Shown: positions 48,354 to 57,724 of the stretch, one piece after another
Layout of the letters: every line of letters starts with the position of its first letter
Position numbering within the stretch: position 1 is the first letter of the stretch
Source: Streptomyces qaidamensis
GTDB lineage: Bacteria > Actinomycetota > Actinomycetes > Streptomycetales > Streptomycetaceae
Reading direction: 5' to 3'
DNA: 64,000 bases
Assembly: GCF_001611795.1 (NCBI RefSeq)
Contig: NZ_CP015098.1
Coordinates: 8,618,001 to 8,682,000 of the forward strand
Notes under the pieces: generated by a model
Told to the model about the DNA's origin: nothing
Database searches by the model: none
The model's input: the letters and a program-made list of their open reading frames with translations, nothing else
Position numbers and translations under genes: made by a program

Positions 48354-50283
48354 GACCAGCCTGACCGAGCGGCTGCTCCATTCGGCCGGGGTGATCGACG
48401 AGATCGGCAGCGTCGACGACGGGAACACCCGCACCGACACCCTCGCCCTGGAGCGGCAGCGCGGCATCACCATCAAGTCCGCCGTCGTCTCGTTCCCGCT
48501 CGACGGCGTGACCGTCAACCTCATCGACACCCCCGGCCACCCGGACTTCATCGCCGAGGTGGAGCGCGTCCTCGGCGTGCTGGACGGCGTCGTTCTCGTG
48601 ATCTCCGCCGTCGAAGGGGTGCAGGCGCAGACGCGTGTGCTGATGCGGACGCTCCAGCGGCTGCGCATCCCGACCCTGCTCTTCGTCAACAAGATCGACC
48701 GGAGCGGGGCACGCCACGACGGGGTGCTGCGGGAGATCGCGGCCCGGCTGACCCCCGCGATCGTCCCGATGGGGACCGCCACCGGCCTCGGCACCCCCGC
48801 GGCCCGCTTCGCTCCCTCTCCCGGACCGGCGGCCGGCGCCCTCGACGTCCTGACCGCGCACGACGACGTCCTGCTGGCCGCGTACGTCGAGAACACCGTC
48901 ACGGACTCCCTGCTGCACGGCTCCCTCGTCGCGCAGACCCGGGAGGCGCTGGTCCACCCGGTGTACTTCGGTTCCGCCGCCACGGGCGCGGGCGTGGCGG
49001 AGCTCCTGTCCGGCATCGAGACGCTGCTGCCGGCGGCCGAGGGCGATGCGGACGGGCCGGTCTCCGCCACGGTGTTCAAAGTCGACCGGGGCCCGGCGGG
49101 GGAGAAGGTCGCCTACGCCCGGATGTTCTCCGGGACCCTGCGCACCCGCGACCGGGTCCCCTTCGGCACGGGTGGCGCCGAGGGCCGGGTCACCGGCATC
49201 AGCGTCTTCGGGCACGGCACGGACACCCGTGCCGACTCCGTCGGGGCCGGCCGGATCGCCCGCGTCACCGGGCTCGGAGACATCCGGATCGGTGATGCGA
49301 TCGGCGAACCCCGCAAGGCGTACGAGCACGTCTTCGCCCCGCCGACCCTGGAGACGGTCGTCGTCCCCGGCCCGGACGTGCACCGGGGAGCGCTCCACCT
49401 CGCCCTCACCCAGCTCGCCGAGCAGGACCCGCTGATCGGCCTGCGCCACGACGAACGCCGCCGGGAGACCTCCGTCTCCCTCTACGGCGAGGTGCAGAAG
49501 GAGGTCATCCAGGCCACCCTCGCCGACGAGTACGGCCTCGACGTCGGCTTCCGCGAGACGACGCCCTTGTGCGTCGAACGGCCCGTCGGCACGGGGCAGG
49601 CCGCGGAGTTCATCAAGAAGGACCCCAACCCGTTCCTCGCGACGGTCGGTCTGCGCGTCGAGCCCGCGCCGGTCGGCTCGGGCGTGGCCTTCCGGCTGGA
49701 GGTGGAGCTCGGCGCGATGCCGTACGCCTTCTTCAAGGCCGTGGAGGACACCGTGCGCGAGGCACTCGACCAGGGGCTGCACGGCTGGCAGGTCACCGAC
49801 TGCGTGGTCACCATGACGCACAGCGGCTACTGGCCCCGCCAGAGCCACGCCCACCAGGGCTTCGACAAGAGCATGTCGAGCACCGGGGCCGACTTCCGGG
49901 GCGTGACCCCGCTGGTGCTGGTCGAGGCGTTGCGGCGGGCCGGGACGCGGGTCCACGAGCCGATGCACCGCTTCCGGATCGAGGCGCCCGCCGACACCCT
50001 GGGCGCCCTGCTGCCGGTCCTCGCCCAGCTCGCGGCCGTACCCGAGACGACCCGGAACCGGGACGACGTCTGCGTCCTCGAAGGCACCGTGCCGGCCGCC
50101 CGGGTGCACGCCCTCGAACAGCGGCTGCCGGGACTCACCCGGGGCGAGGGCGAGCTGGAGAGCTCCTTCGCCCACTACGCGCCTGTCACGCACGGCACGA
50201 TCCCCGAGCGCCCGCGCACCGACCACAACCCGCTGAACAGGAAGGAGTACTTGCTGAACGTGACACGGAGGGTCGGTGGCTGA
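48307..50283 (+). CDS. Otr(A)/TetM-type ribosomal protection GTPase
   Basis: This 658-residue EF-G-like GTPase begins LNLGILAHVDAGKTSLTERLL. The G-domain motifs are AHVDAGKT, RGITI, DTPGH and NKID. Domains II-V follow, with FKVDRGPAGEKVAYARMFSGTL and domain IV region ELGAMPYAFFKAVEDTVREAL. The sequence is closest in style to Streptomyces Otr(A), which dislodges tetracyclines from the ribosome. GTG 48307 or ATG 48313 are both possible; GAAGGA lies upstream. No tetracycline biosynthesis genes are in the window, so it serves as intrinsic resistance or as a translation factor. Confidence 0.92.
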   Translation: MHMLNLGILAHVDAGKTSLTERLLHSAGVIDEIGSVDDGNTRTDTLALERQRGITIKSAVVSFPLDGVTVNLIDTPGHPDFIAEVERVLGVLDGVVLVISAVEGVQAQTRVLMRTLQRLRIPTLLFVNKIDRSGARHDGVLREIAARLTPAIVPMGTATGLGTPAARFAPSPGPAAGALDVLTAHDDVLLAAYVENTVTDSLLHGSLVAQTREALVHPVYFGSAATGAGVAELLSGIETLLPAAEGDADGPVSATVFKVDRGPAGEKVAYARMFSGTLRTRDRVPFGTGGAEGRVTGISVFGHGTDTRADSVGAGRIARVTGLGDIRIGDAIGEPRKAYEHVFAPPTLETVVVPGPDVHRGALHLALTQLAEQDPLIGLRHDERRRETSVSLYGEVQKEVIQATLADEYGLDVGFRETTPLCVERPVGTGQAAEFIKKDPNPFLATVGLRVEPAPVGSGVAFRLEVELGAMPYAFFKAVEDTVREALDQGLHGWQVTDCVVTMTHSGYWPRQSHAHQGFDKSMSSTGADFRGVTPLVLVEALRRAGTRVHEPMHRFRIEAPADTLGALLPVLAQLAAVPETTRNRDDVCVLEGTVPAARVHALEQRLPGLTRGEGELESSFAHYAPVTHGTIPERPRTDHNPLNRKEYLLNVTRRVGG

Positions 50284-50358
50284 CGTGTGAGGGTTGTCCG
50301 TACGGAACTTACTCCAGAGTCAGAGGTGTTGACGGTGTCCTGATATCGCCGGACTGTA

Positions 50359-52224
50359 GTGGACATGCCGACTATCCGAGCGCGTCTCCTGGTGGTCCTG
50401 GTCGTCCTCTTCGGTTCGGTGTCGGTGGCGGGCGTCCCGCCGGCCACCGCCGCGCCCCCTCCCGGCTCCCTCTGGTTCGACGACCCGTCCGTCACCGTGC
50501 GGGACGGCCGCTTCACCGACGCCCACGGCCGCGAGATCGTGCTGCGCGGCTACAACGTCTCCGGCGAGACCAAGCTCGCGGAGAACAAGGGCCTGCCCTT
50601 CGCCTCGGTCGCCGACGCCCGTAAGTCGGCGACCGCGCTGCGCGCCCTCGGCGGCGGCAACACCGTCCGCTTCCTGCTCTCCTGGGCCTACGCCGAGCCC
50701 GAGCGCGGTCAGGTGGACACGGCCTATCTGGCCGCCGCCACCGACCAGATGAAGGCCTTTCTCGACGCCGGCATCCGCGTCTACCCCGACTTCCACCAGG
50801 ACCTCTACTCCCGGCACCTGTTCGACGCCGACAGCTGGTACACCGGCGACGGCGCCCCCAAGTGGGCGGTGGAGGCCGGGAACTATCCCGACGAGTCCTG
50901 CGGCATCTGCCTCTTCTGGGGGCAGAACATCACCCAGAACGAGGCCGTGAAGCGCGCCACGTACGACTTCTGGCACAACGCGCACGGCGTGCAGGACGCC
51001 TTCCTAGCCACCGCCGAGAAGACCATGCGGTACGTGCAACAGCACCTGAGCGCCGACCAGTTCAAAGGCATCGCCGGCTTCGACCCGTACAACGAGCCGC
51101 ACGCGGGCGTCTACGACTCCGGGCAGACCAGCCGCGCCTGGGAGAAGGACGTGCTCTGGCCGTTCTACGAGAAGTTCCGCACGCGCATGGACGCGGCCGG
51201 CTGGCGCGACAAGCCCGCCTTCGTGGAGCCGAACCTCTTCTGGAACGCCAACCTGGACTTCCAGAAGCAGGAGGGCGGCCTGCTCGACGCCGGCAGTCTC
51301 GGTCCGCGCTACGTCTTCAACACGCACTTCTACGACCAGAAGGCCATCTCCGGCGTCTTCATGTGGGGCAAGGCCGCCGACGGCCAGTACGCGGGCGACT
51401 TCCGCACCGTCCGCGACCGGGCCGCCGCCGCGCGGACGGCCGCCGTGGTCAGCGAGTTCGGGCACCCCTTGGCCGGCAACGTCTCCGACAAGGCGCCGAC
51501 GGTCCTCAAGGCGATGTACCAGGCCCTCGACTCCCGCCTCAAGGGCGCCGACTGGTGGACCGACCCGGCGGCCTCGGGACCCGTGCTCTCCGGCTCCCAG
51601 TGGCAGTGGGACATCTACAACGGCCGCCACCGCGAGCCGATGAACGGCAACCCCGACAAGGTACTCACCGCCGGCGACGCCTGGAACGAAGAGGACCTCT
51701 CCGCCGTACGCCTCGACGACGCGGGCAAACCGGTGCTGCGCCAGGATGCCCGGCTCCTGGACCGCCTCTACCCGAGCGCCACGGCCGGTGAGACCGTCGG
51801 CTTCACCTACGAGGACCGCTCCCGGGACGGCTCCACGACCCTGACCTGGAACCCGGTGCCCGGCTCCCTTCCGAACGTGCAGCGGCTGGTGGGGTCAGGG
51901 CAGTACGGGCTGCTGCTGTGGCGCTCCGACGGCGGCCCGGCACCCACCGAACTGCACCTCCCGGCGAGCTTCCCGGCCGCGTCCACCACGGTCGTCTCCG
52001 ACCTGGCCACGGTCCATGGCCCGCCGGCGTACACCGCATCGACCCCGGTCGGCGTGGCCCAGGAGCCCGGCGGCACGGGAAGCCGCCGCCTGCTGCTCAC
52101 GGCGCCGAACTCGGGCGTCCTGCACTACGCGCTGGTGACCAACGGGGCGACGGCTCCCTCGGCGGACCTGCTCGCCGCGGCCCGTTCCGAACTGGCGGCG
52201 TGGGCGGCGAAGGAGGTCAGCTAG
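50359..52224 (+). CDS. secreted GH5-family glycoside hydrolase (endoglycoceramidase-like)
   Basis: This 621-residue preprotein has a signal peptide over about residues 1-31 (LLVVLVVLFGSVSVAGVPPATA). The (beta/alpha)8 catalytic domain has REIVLRGYNVSG, FDPYNEPHAG with the acid/base Glu and VVSEFGHPL with the nucleophile Glu. Long loops and a beta-sandwich C-terminal part (about 470-600) match endoglycoceramidase-like GH5 enzymes, which cleave glycolipid or aryl-glycoside bonds. GTG 50359 or ATG 50365 is the start. Its stop overlaps the stop of the convergent propeller gene. Confidence 0.9.
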   Translation: MDMPTIRARLLVVLVVLFGSVSVAGVPPATAAPPPGSLWFDDPSVTVRDGRFTDAHGREIVLRGYNVSGETKLAENKGLPFASVADARKSATALRALGGGNTVRFLLSWAYAEPERGQVDTAYLAAATDQMKAFLDAGIRVYPDFHQDLYSRHLFDADSWYTGDGAPKWAVEAGNYPDESCGICLFWGQNITQNEAVKRATYDFWHNAHGVQDAFLATAEKTMRYVQQHLSADQFKGIAGFDPYNEPHAGVYDSGQTSRAWEKDVLWPFYEKFRTRMDAAGWRDKPAFVEPNLFWNANLDFQKQEGGLLDAGSLGPRYVFNTHFYDQKAISGVFMWGKAADGQYAGDFRTVRDRAAAARTAAVVSEFGHPLAGNVSDKAPTVLKAMYQALDSRLKGADWWTDPAASGPVLSGSQWQWDIYNGRHREPMNGNPDKVLTAGDAWNEEDLSAVRLDDAGKPVLRQDARLLDRLYPSATAGETVGFTYEDRSRDGSTTLTWNPVPGSLPNVQRLVGSGQYGLLLWRSDGGPAPTELHLPASFPAASTTVVSDLATVHGPPAYTASTPVGVAQEPGGTGSRRLLLTAPNSGVLHYALVTNGATAPSADLLAAARSELAAWAAKEVS

Positions 52225-53473
52225 CCGACGGGCTCGTCCAGCCGGCCGCCACGTGGCCGAGCCGGACGCGCTGCGGGTGGTCACCGACCGGCACGGACAC
52301 GACCTTCTTCCCGGTGGCGAAGTCGATGGCCGTGACCTGGTCGGTGCCGCTCTCGGAGACCACGCAGGACTTGCCGTCACCGCTGACCGTGGCCCAGTAG
52401 GGCTTGGAGGCGGTGACGAGCGGTCCCTGCTGGAGCGTGGCGCGGTCGACGACGGTGGCGTAGTCGTCCATCGTGCCCGCGACGCACAGCTTGCTTCCGT
52501 CCGGGCTCATCGAGATGCCGTGATGGCGCGAGTCGTTGACGAAGCTCGTGCGGTCGTCGCTGGTCGCCGGGTTCTTCGGCAGGGTCTTGGTGCGGGTGAT
52601 CTTGTCGGTGGCGATGTCGTACTCGAAGAAGCCGTTGAAGAAGGAGACCTGGAAGTACAGCTTCGACTCGTCCGGCGAGAAGACGGCAGGGCGGACGGCG
52701 TCGGAGTGGTCCTTCAGGCCGAGCGCGTCCAGCTGCGGACGCATGTCGATGACCTTGACCTGCTTGTACGTCGTGGCGTCGACGACCGTGATGCGCCGGT
52801 CGCCCTTCGTCCAGTCCAGCCACGGGGCGTCGGTCTGCGTGTTCACGTCGCCGATCGCCATGTTGTAGATGTACTTGCCGTCCTGGGTGAAGATGTTTTC
52901 GTGCGGCTTGTCGCCGGTGCCGAACTTGCCCAGTTCCTTGCCGGAGACGATGTCCAGGACATGCACGGTGTTGGAGGTCGAAGCCGAGACGGCGACCCGC
53001 TTGCCGTCAGGGGAGACCGCCATGTGGTCGGAGCGGTAACCGGACACGGGGAAGCGCCAGTTGAGTCGTCCGGAGGCGAGGTCGATCGACACGACGTCGG
53101 CGAAGCTCGGCCGGGAGACGACCACCGACGTCCCGTCCGGCGTCGAGTACATGTCGTCGACGAACTGGTCGTGGCCCTCGCCGACGCTGTTGCGGATCGC
53201 CATGAAGTAGATCCACTTGATCGGATCGGCGTTGATCGCCGCCATCCGCTCGTCCTTGTCGGGGATGACATTGATCCGGCCGATCTTCGCGAAGTCACCG
53301 GTGGACCGGATGACATCGGCGGTGCCGTCCCAGTTGTTGCCCACGAACAGCACCTCGCGCAGCGCGGCGGAGGAGCCCGGGGCTGCCGCGGTGGCGGCGG
53401 TCGCGGGAACGGTGACGGTCAGGGCGAGGGCTGCGGCTACGGAGCACAGGTGCCGGCGTCGGAAGACGGGCAT
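52217..53473 (-). CDS. secreted YncE/Lgl-like beta-propeller protein
   Basis: This 418-residue protein has a signal peptide (residues 1-30, HLCSVAAALALTVTVPATAATA) and seven or so propeller blades marked by repeated D-G-K or D-G-S turns (VSPDGKRVAVSASTSNTVHVLD, MSPDGSKLCVAGTMDDYATVVD). Such proteins bind ligands or DNA, and some are surface proteins. It is divergent from a TetR gene with a palindromic operator between them, so TetR control is likely. The ATG at 53471-53473 follows GAGGGGAG. Confidence 0.88.
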   Translation of the reverse strand: MPVFRRRHLCSVAAALALTVTVPATAATAAAPGSSAALREVLFVGNNWDGTADVIRSTGDFAKIGRINVIPDKDERMAAINADPIKWIYFMAIRNSVGEGHDQFVDDMYSTPDGTSVVVSRPSFADVVSIDLASGRLNWRFPVSGYRSDHMAVSPDGKRVAVSASTSNTVHVLDIVSGKELGKFGTGDKPHENIFTQDGKYIYNMAIGDVNTQTDAPWLDWTKGDRRITVVDATTYKQVKVIDMRPQLDALGLKDHSDAVRPAVFSPDESKLYFQVSFFNGFFEYDIATDKITRTKTLPKNPATSDDRTSFVNDSRHHGISMSPDGSKLCVAGTMDDYATVVDRATLQQGPLVTASKPYWATVSGDGKSCVVSESGTDQVTAIDFATGKKVVSVPVGDHPQRVRLGHVAAGWTSPSAS

Positions 53474-53579
53474 GACTGCTCCCCTCTCTGCTGGGGGGTC
53501 TCTGCTGCGGGGTGAGCATTGTGAGTGGGGCATGCCAAAGCGGGGCGCGAGATCTGAACACAAGTGCTTTCAGAGTCAA

Positions 53580-53595
53580 CTTACTGCAAAGTAAG
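53580..53595. promoter_or_regulatory. palindromic operator CTTACTGCAAAGTAAG between the propeller and TetR genes
   Basis: This perfect 6-4-6 inverted repeat lies in the divergent promoter region, 71 bases from the TetR start and 107 from the propeller start. It is a TetR-type site by position and symmetry. Confidence 0.65.
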
Positions 53596-53665
53596 GAAGG
53601 GGCGGCCTTCTCCACAAGACCGCGTGCACGACAAAATCGGTGTTCGAACGACGAAGGGAGTGCCG

Positions 53666-54325
53666 GTGGCGGGCAGACTCAGAGCGCCGACCGGCCGCTA
53701 CGGCGGCAAGACCGCGGAGGAACGGCAGGCCGAACGGCGCCGGCGGTTCCTCGACGCCGCGCTCCAACTGTTCGGCGACGCCCCTGGCTTCCGCTCCACC
53801 ACGGTCGCGGCCCTCAGCGAGACGGCCGGGCTCTCCACCCGCCAGTTCTACGAGGAGTTCCGCACCCTTGAGGACGTACTCGCCGCGCTGCACCTCCAGG
53901 TCAACGGCTGGGCCGAGGCGGCCGTGCTGGAGGCGGCAGCGGGCGCCGCGGACCTGCCGCTCGTCGAGCGCGTCACCGCCATCTTCCGCGCCTACGCCGG
54001 GAACGTCGCCGCCGATCCGCGGCGGATCCGCATCACCTTCGTGGAGATCATCGGCGTCAGCCCGCGGCTGGAGGAGCAACGGCTCGCCCGCCGGGCCGGC
54101 TGGGTCGACCTCATCTGCGCCGAGGCCGAAGCGGCCGCCGCACGCGGAGAGGCCGCACCCCGCCACTACCGCCTCGCCGCGACGGGCTTCATCGGCAGCG
54201 TCAACGGCCTGCTGCACGACTGGAGCGCCGGCTGGGTCGACGCGACGCTCGACGAGGTCGTCGACGAACTGGTCCGGCAGTTGCTGGGGATCTTGTGGCC
54301 GCCGGGGTGGAAACCGGAAGGGTGA
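53666..54325 (+). CDS. TetR-family transcriptional regulator
   Basis: This 219-residue repressor has an N-terminal helix-turn-helix (AALQLFGDAPGFRSTTVAALSETAGLSTRQFYEEF, in part residues 30-65) and a helical ligand domain. GTG 53666 was preferred, with AAGGGAG six bases upstream, over GTG 53660. It is divergent from the secreted propeller gene and likely represses it and itself through the CTTACT palindrome. Confidence 0.88.
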   Translation: MAGRLRAPTGRYGGKTAEERQAERRRRFLDAALQLFGDAPGFRSTTVAALSETAGLSTRQFYEEFRTLEDVLAALHLQVNGWAEAAVLEAAAGAADLPLVERVTAIFRAYAGNVAADPRRIRITFVEIIGVSPRLEEQRLARRAGWVDLICAEAEAAAARGEAAPRHYRLAATGFIGSVNGLLHDWSAGWVDATLDEVVDELVRQLLGILWPPGWKPEG

Positions 54326-55103
54326 GGGCGGGTGCCGCCGCTGCCATCGCGGGGCGTGGGGAAGTATGACGCGGGGCGGGGGGCGCTGCGCGTGGGACGC
54401 CGGGTTCGGGGTGTCGAGCGCGGGCGCCGGACGCCGGACGCCGGACGCCTGACGCCGGGCGCGGGGCGCGGGGTGCTGCGCGTGGGACGCCGGATTCGAG
54501 GTGCCGAGCGCGGGCGCCGGGCGCCTGACGCCGGACGCGGGCGCGGGGTGCTGCGCGGAGGATGCCGGATTCGGGGGGCTGAGGGCGGACACCGGGCGCC
54601 TGACGCCTGACGCCTGACGCCTGACACCGGGCGCCGGACACGGACGCGGGGCGCGGGGTGCTGCGCGTGGGACGCCGGATTCGAGGTGCCGAGCGCGGGC
54701 GCCTGACGCCGGGCGCCGGACGCGGGCGCGGGGTGCTGCGTGTGGGATGCCGGATTCGGGGGCTGAGGGCGGGCACGGGGCGCCTGATGCCTGATGCCTG
54801 ATGCCTGACACCTGACGCCTGACGCGGAGCGCGGAGCGCGGGGCGTCGCACGCTGGGTGGGGACGCCGGGCGCCTGGCTCGGGGCGCTGCATGCGGGGCA
54901 TCCGAACCCGGGCGGCCGAGCGCTGGTCCCGCACCCGGGTTGCCGCGCGCCGCTTGCCGCACACGCACGCCACCCGGGACCTGGCCGGTCCCGGCTGTGC
55001 CCGGCGCCTGCCGGGTGGGACTGGCGCCGGCGCGCCCGCAGCCGCTCAATGCCACCGCCTGCGCGAGACACCGATGAGCCCCCAAGCCCCGAGACATGCC
55101 CCG
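54326..55103. other. non-coding GC-rich region with repeat array
   Basis: These 778 bases between the TetR gene and the cytochrome oxidase operon contain only open frames of low-complexity Arg/Pro/Ala-Ser repeats, which are artefacts of repeated DNA. The left two thirds is the array described separately; the right third (about 54900-55103) is plain GC-rich DNA. Confidence 0.7.
54385..54870. repeat. intergenic repeat array with a 185-bp higher-order period
   Basis: Copies of a core (GCTGCGCGTGGGACGCCGG) start at 54385, 54475, 54550, 54660, 54735 and, degenerately, about 54845. The spacings are 90, 75, 110, 75 and 110. A 75-bp and a 110-bp unit therefore alternate, giving a 185-bp higher-order repeat (54475-54659 and 54660-54844). 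The 110-bp unit holds a slippage tract of the heptamer CCTGACG/CCTGATG. Confidence 0.9.
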
Positions 55104-55454
55104 CTAAGCCGACGCCAGCACCACGAGGTCCACCGCCGCCAGCAGCGCCACCCCCAGCAGCAGTCCGGCCAGCAGTCGAGCGCGGAGCCCGCGGTACAGC
55201 GCCTCGTACTCGCCCCGCAGTTCCTCCCCGCGCCGGGCCGTGCGCTGCCACGAGGCCCGGGCGAGGGCGAGATGCTCCACCGCGAACTGCCGCTCCACCT
55301 CCGCCCGTTGCGGCTCCGTCAGCCAGTCGAGCCCGGCGGCGAAGCGGGCGGCGGCCGTACGGGCCTCCTCGTGCGCGGCGGCCGCCAGCAGGTGGCCCTC
55401 GACGTCGTTGTGGAACGCCCGCAGGTCCACCGGAAGCCCTTCCATGGCCGTCAT
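55104..55454 (-). CDS. small membrane protein coupled to ctaD
   Basis: This 116-residue protein has a soluble helical N-terminal part (DLRAFHNDVEGHLLAAAAHEEARTA) and one or two membrane helices at the C-terminus (LLAGLLLGVALLAAVDLVVLA). Its ATG overlaps the stop of the oxidase subunit I gene (ATGA), so the two are translated together. No subunit II, III or IV family match is evident. It may be an accessory subunit peculiar to this second oxidase. Confidence 0.7.
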   Translation of the reverse strand: MTAMEGLPVDLRAFHNDVEGHLLAAAAHEEARTAAARFAAGLDWLTEPQRAEVERQFAVEHLALARASWQRTARRGEELRGEYEALYRGLRARLLAGLLLGVALLAAVDLVVLASA

Positions 55455-57058
55455 CGGAGCGTCAGCTCCCGCTCCGCCGCCGCGATGGCATCGTGGTGCA
55501 GGTCGAACGCCGGGGACTCGCTGCGGATCTTCGGCAGGGCGACGAAGTTGTGCCGCGGCGGCGGGCAGGAGGTCGCCCACTCCAGTGAGCGGCCGTAACC
55601 CCACGGGTCGTCGGCCGCGACCGGCTTGCCGTACTTGGCCGTCTTCCAGACGTTGTAGAAGAACGGCAGCATCGACATGCCGAGCAGGAACGAGAAGACG
55701 CTCGACACCGTGTTGAGCGTGGTCAGGCCCTCCACTGCCAGATAGTCGGGGATCCGCCGCTGCATGCCCTCCGCACCGAGCCAGTGCTGGACCAGGAACG
55801 TGCCGTGGAAGCCGATGAACAGCGTCCAGAAGGTGATCTTGCCGAGGCGCTCGTCCAGCATCTTGCCGGTGAACTTGGGCCACCAGAAGTGGAAGCCGGA
55901 GAACATCGCGAACACGACCGTCCCGAAGATCACGTAGTGGAAGTGGGCCACCACGAAGTACGAGTCGGAGACGTGGAAGTCGAGGGGCGGTGAGGCCAGC
56001 AGTACACCGGTGAGCCCGCCGAAGACGAAGGTGATCAGGAAGCCCGTCGCCCACAACATCGGTGTCTCGAAGGACAGCGAGCCCTTCCACATGGTGCCGA
56101 TCCAGTTGAAGAACTTCACACCGGTGGGGACGGCGATGAGGAACGTCATGAAGGAGAAGAACGGCAGCAGCACACCGCCGGTGACGTACATGTGGTGGGC
56201 CCACACCGTCACGGACAGACCCGCGATGGCGATCGTCGCGCCGATCAGACCGGTGTAACCGAACATCGGCTTACGGGAGAAGACCGGGATGACCTCGGAG
56301 ATGATGCCGAAGAACGGCAACGCGATGATGTACACCTCTGGATGGCCGAAGAACCAGAAGAGGTGTTGCCACAGCAAGGCGCCGCCGTTGGCGGAGTCGA
56401 AGATGTGGGCGCCGAACTTGCGGTCCGCCTCCAGGGCGAACAGGGCCGCGGCCAGGACCGGGAAGGCGAGCAGGACCAGGACACCGGTCAGCAGCACGTT
56501 CCAGGTGAAGATCGGCATGCGGAACATCGTCATGCCCGGGGCGCGCATGCAGATGATCGTGGTGATGAAGTTGACCGAGCCGAGGATCGTGCCGAAGCCG
56601 GAGAAGGCCAGACCCATGATCCACATGTCGGCGCCGATGCCCGGGGAGCGGACCGCGTCCGAGAGCGGGCTGTAGGCGAACCAGCCGAAGTCGGCCGCGC
56701 CCTGCGGGGTGAGGAAGCCGCCCACCGCGATGAGCGAGCCGAACAGGTACAGCCAGTAGGCGAACATGTTCAGCCGCGGGAACGCCACGTCGGGCGCGCC
56801 GATCTGCAGCGGCATGATCCAGTTCGCGAAGCCGGCGAACAGCGGCGTCGCGAACATCAGCAGCATGATCGTGCCGTGCATCGTGAACGCCTGGTTGAAC
56901 TGCTCGTTCGACATGATCTGCAGACCAGGCCGGGCGAGCTCGGCGCGCATGAGCAGCGCCATCACGCCGCCGATGACGAAGAACGCGAACGACGTGGCCA
57001 GGTACAGCGTGCCGATCGTCTTGTGGTCCGTGGTCGTCAGCCACTTCAGGTGCCTCAT
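55451..57058 (-). CDS. ctaD: cytochrome c oxidase subunit I (orphan copy)
   Basis: This is a 535-residue haem-copper oxidase subunit I with twelve membrane helices. Haem a ligand His is in AFTMHGTIMLLM. The CuB site has the WFFGHPEVYIIALPFFGII motif and His-His in WAHHMYVTGG, and the haem a and a3 His lie in VAHFHYVIF. The K-channel region (SFMTFLIAVPTGVKFFNW) is intact. It ends with a short hydrophilic tail. No ctaC, ctaE or ctaF gene is adjacent, so it is a second copy outside the main cta operon. It is divergent from an ECF sigma factor gene. Confidence 0.95.
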   Translation of the reverse strand: MRHLKWLTTTDHKTIGTLYLATSFAFFVIGGVMALLMRAELARPGLQIMSNEQFNQAFTMHGTIMLLMFATPLFAGFANWIMPLQIGAPDVAFPRLNMFAYWLYLFGSLIAVGGFLTPQGAADFGWFAYSPLSDAVRSPGIGADMWIMGLAFSGFGTILGSVNFITTIICMRAPGMTMFRMPIFTWNVLLTGVLVLLAFPVLAAALFALEADRKFGAHIFDSANGGALLWQHLFWFFGHPEVYIIALPFFGIISEVIPVFSRKPMFGYTGLIGATIAIAGLSVTVWAHHMYVTGGVLLPFFSFMTFLIAVPTGVKFFNWIGTMWKGSLSFETPMLWATGFLITFVFGGLTGVLLASPPLDFHVSDSYFVVAHFHYVIFGTVVFAMFSGFHFWWPKFTGKMLDERLGKITFWTLFIGFHGTFLVQHWLGAEGMQRRIPDYLAVEGLTTLNTVSSVFSFLLGMSMLPFFYNVWKTAKYGKPVAADDPWGYGRSLEWATSCPPPRHNFVALPKIRSESPAFDLHHDAIAAAERELTLR

Positions 57059-57163
57059 GCCCCGCCTGTGTCCGCGCCCCGCCCGCACGTCACACTTCAC
57101 CGACGCGACGAGCATCACGAAACCGGGTGTGACGATCGAGAAGATGCCGGACACGTACGGGAC

Positions 57164-57724
57164 ATGAGCAACGACGAGATCTTCGCCGCTGCCTACCGCG
57201 AGCACTACTGGGCGGTCAGCCGTTATGTCGCGCGTCGACTGGACGGGCGGGCCGGCGAGGTGGAGGAAGTGGTGGCGGAGGTGTTCACGGTCGCCTGGCG
57301 GCGCCGGGCCGACCTCCCGGCCGCCGCGCTGCCCTGGCTGTACGGCGTGGCACGCAACTGCCTGGCCAACGCGGTACGCGGCCACGGACGCCGCCGCCGG
57401 CTCGTCCACCGGCTCGGCAACGACGACACCGCGCACGGCCGGCACATCGCGGCGGGCCCCGAGGCCGACACGCCCGGCGCCTGGGTGCACGAGGCACTCA
57501 CCCGGCTCTCCGCCGCCGACCAGGAGGTGCTGCGCCTGACGGCCTGGGAGCAACTCGGCATCGAGGAGGTCGCCGTCGCCCTCGGCTGCGGCAGCCGGGC
57601 CGCGTCCATGCGGCTGCACCGGGCCCGGCGCCGCCTCAGAGCCGAGATCGACCGCATGCGTCCCCAGCCCCCGATCGCCGAGCACGCCTGCACGACCGCC
57701 CCGAAGGAACACGGCCATGGCTGA
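57164..57724 (+). CDS. ECF sigma factor
   Basis: This 186-residue sigma-70 family protein has region 2 (FAAAYREHYWAVSRYVARRL, VEEVVAEVFTVAWRR, LPWLYGVARNCLANAVRG) and region 4 (LTRLSAADQEVLRLTAWEQLGIEEVAVALGCGSRAASMRLHRAR). It is followed with an 8-base overlap by a membrane protein of the kind often paired with such sigma factors. It starts 105 bases from the divergent ctaD gene and may control it. Confidence 0.9.
   Translation: MSNDEIFAAAYREHYWAVSRYVARRLDGRAGEVEEVVAEVFTVAWRRRADLPAAALPWLYGVARNCLANAVRGHGRRRRLVHRLGNDDTAHGRHIAAGPEADTPGAWVHEALTRLSAADQEVLRLTAWEQLGIEEVAVALGCGSRAASMRLHRARRRLRAEIDRMRPQPPIAEHACTTAPKEHGHG

Noticed and set aside
48307..50283. Elongation factor G
   Set aside because: Length, N-terminus and lack of neighbouring str-operon genes fit the Otr(A)/TetM branch instead.
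54385..54870. Possible CRISPR array
   Set aside because: The repeats are GC-rich, imperfect and adjoining, without unique spacers or cas genes.
54166..55097. Arg/Pro/Ala-Ser repeat proteins on the minus strand
   Set aside because: They only reflect the DNA repeat array read in open frames; several frames are open at once and none has a ribosome site.
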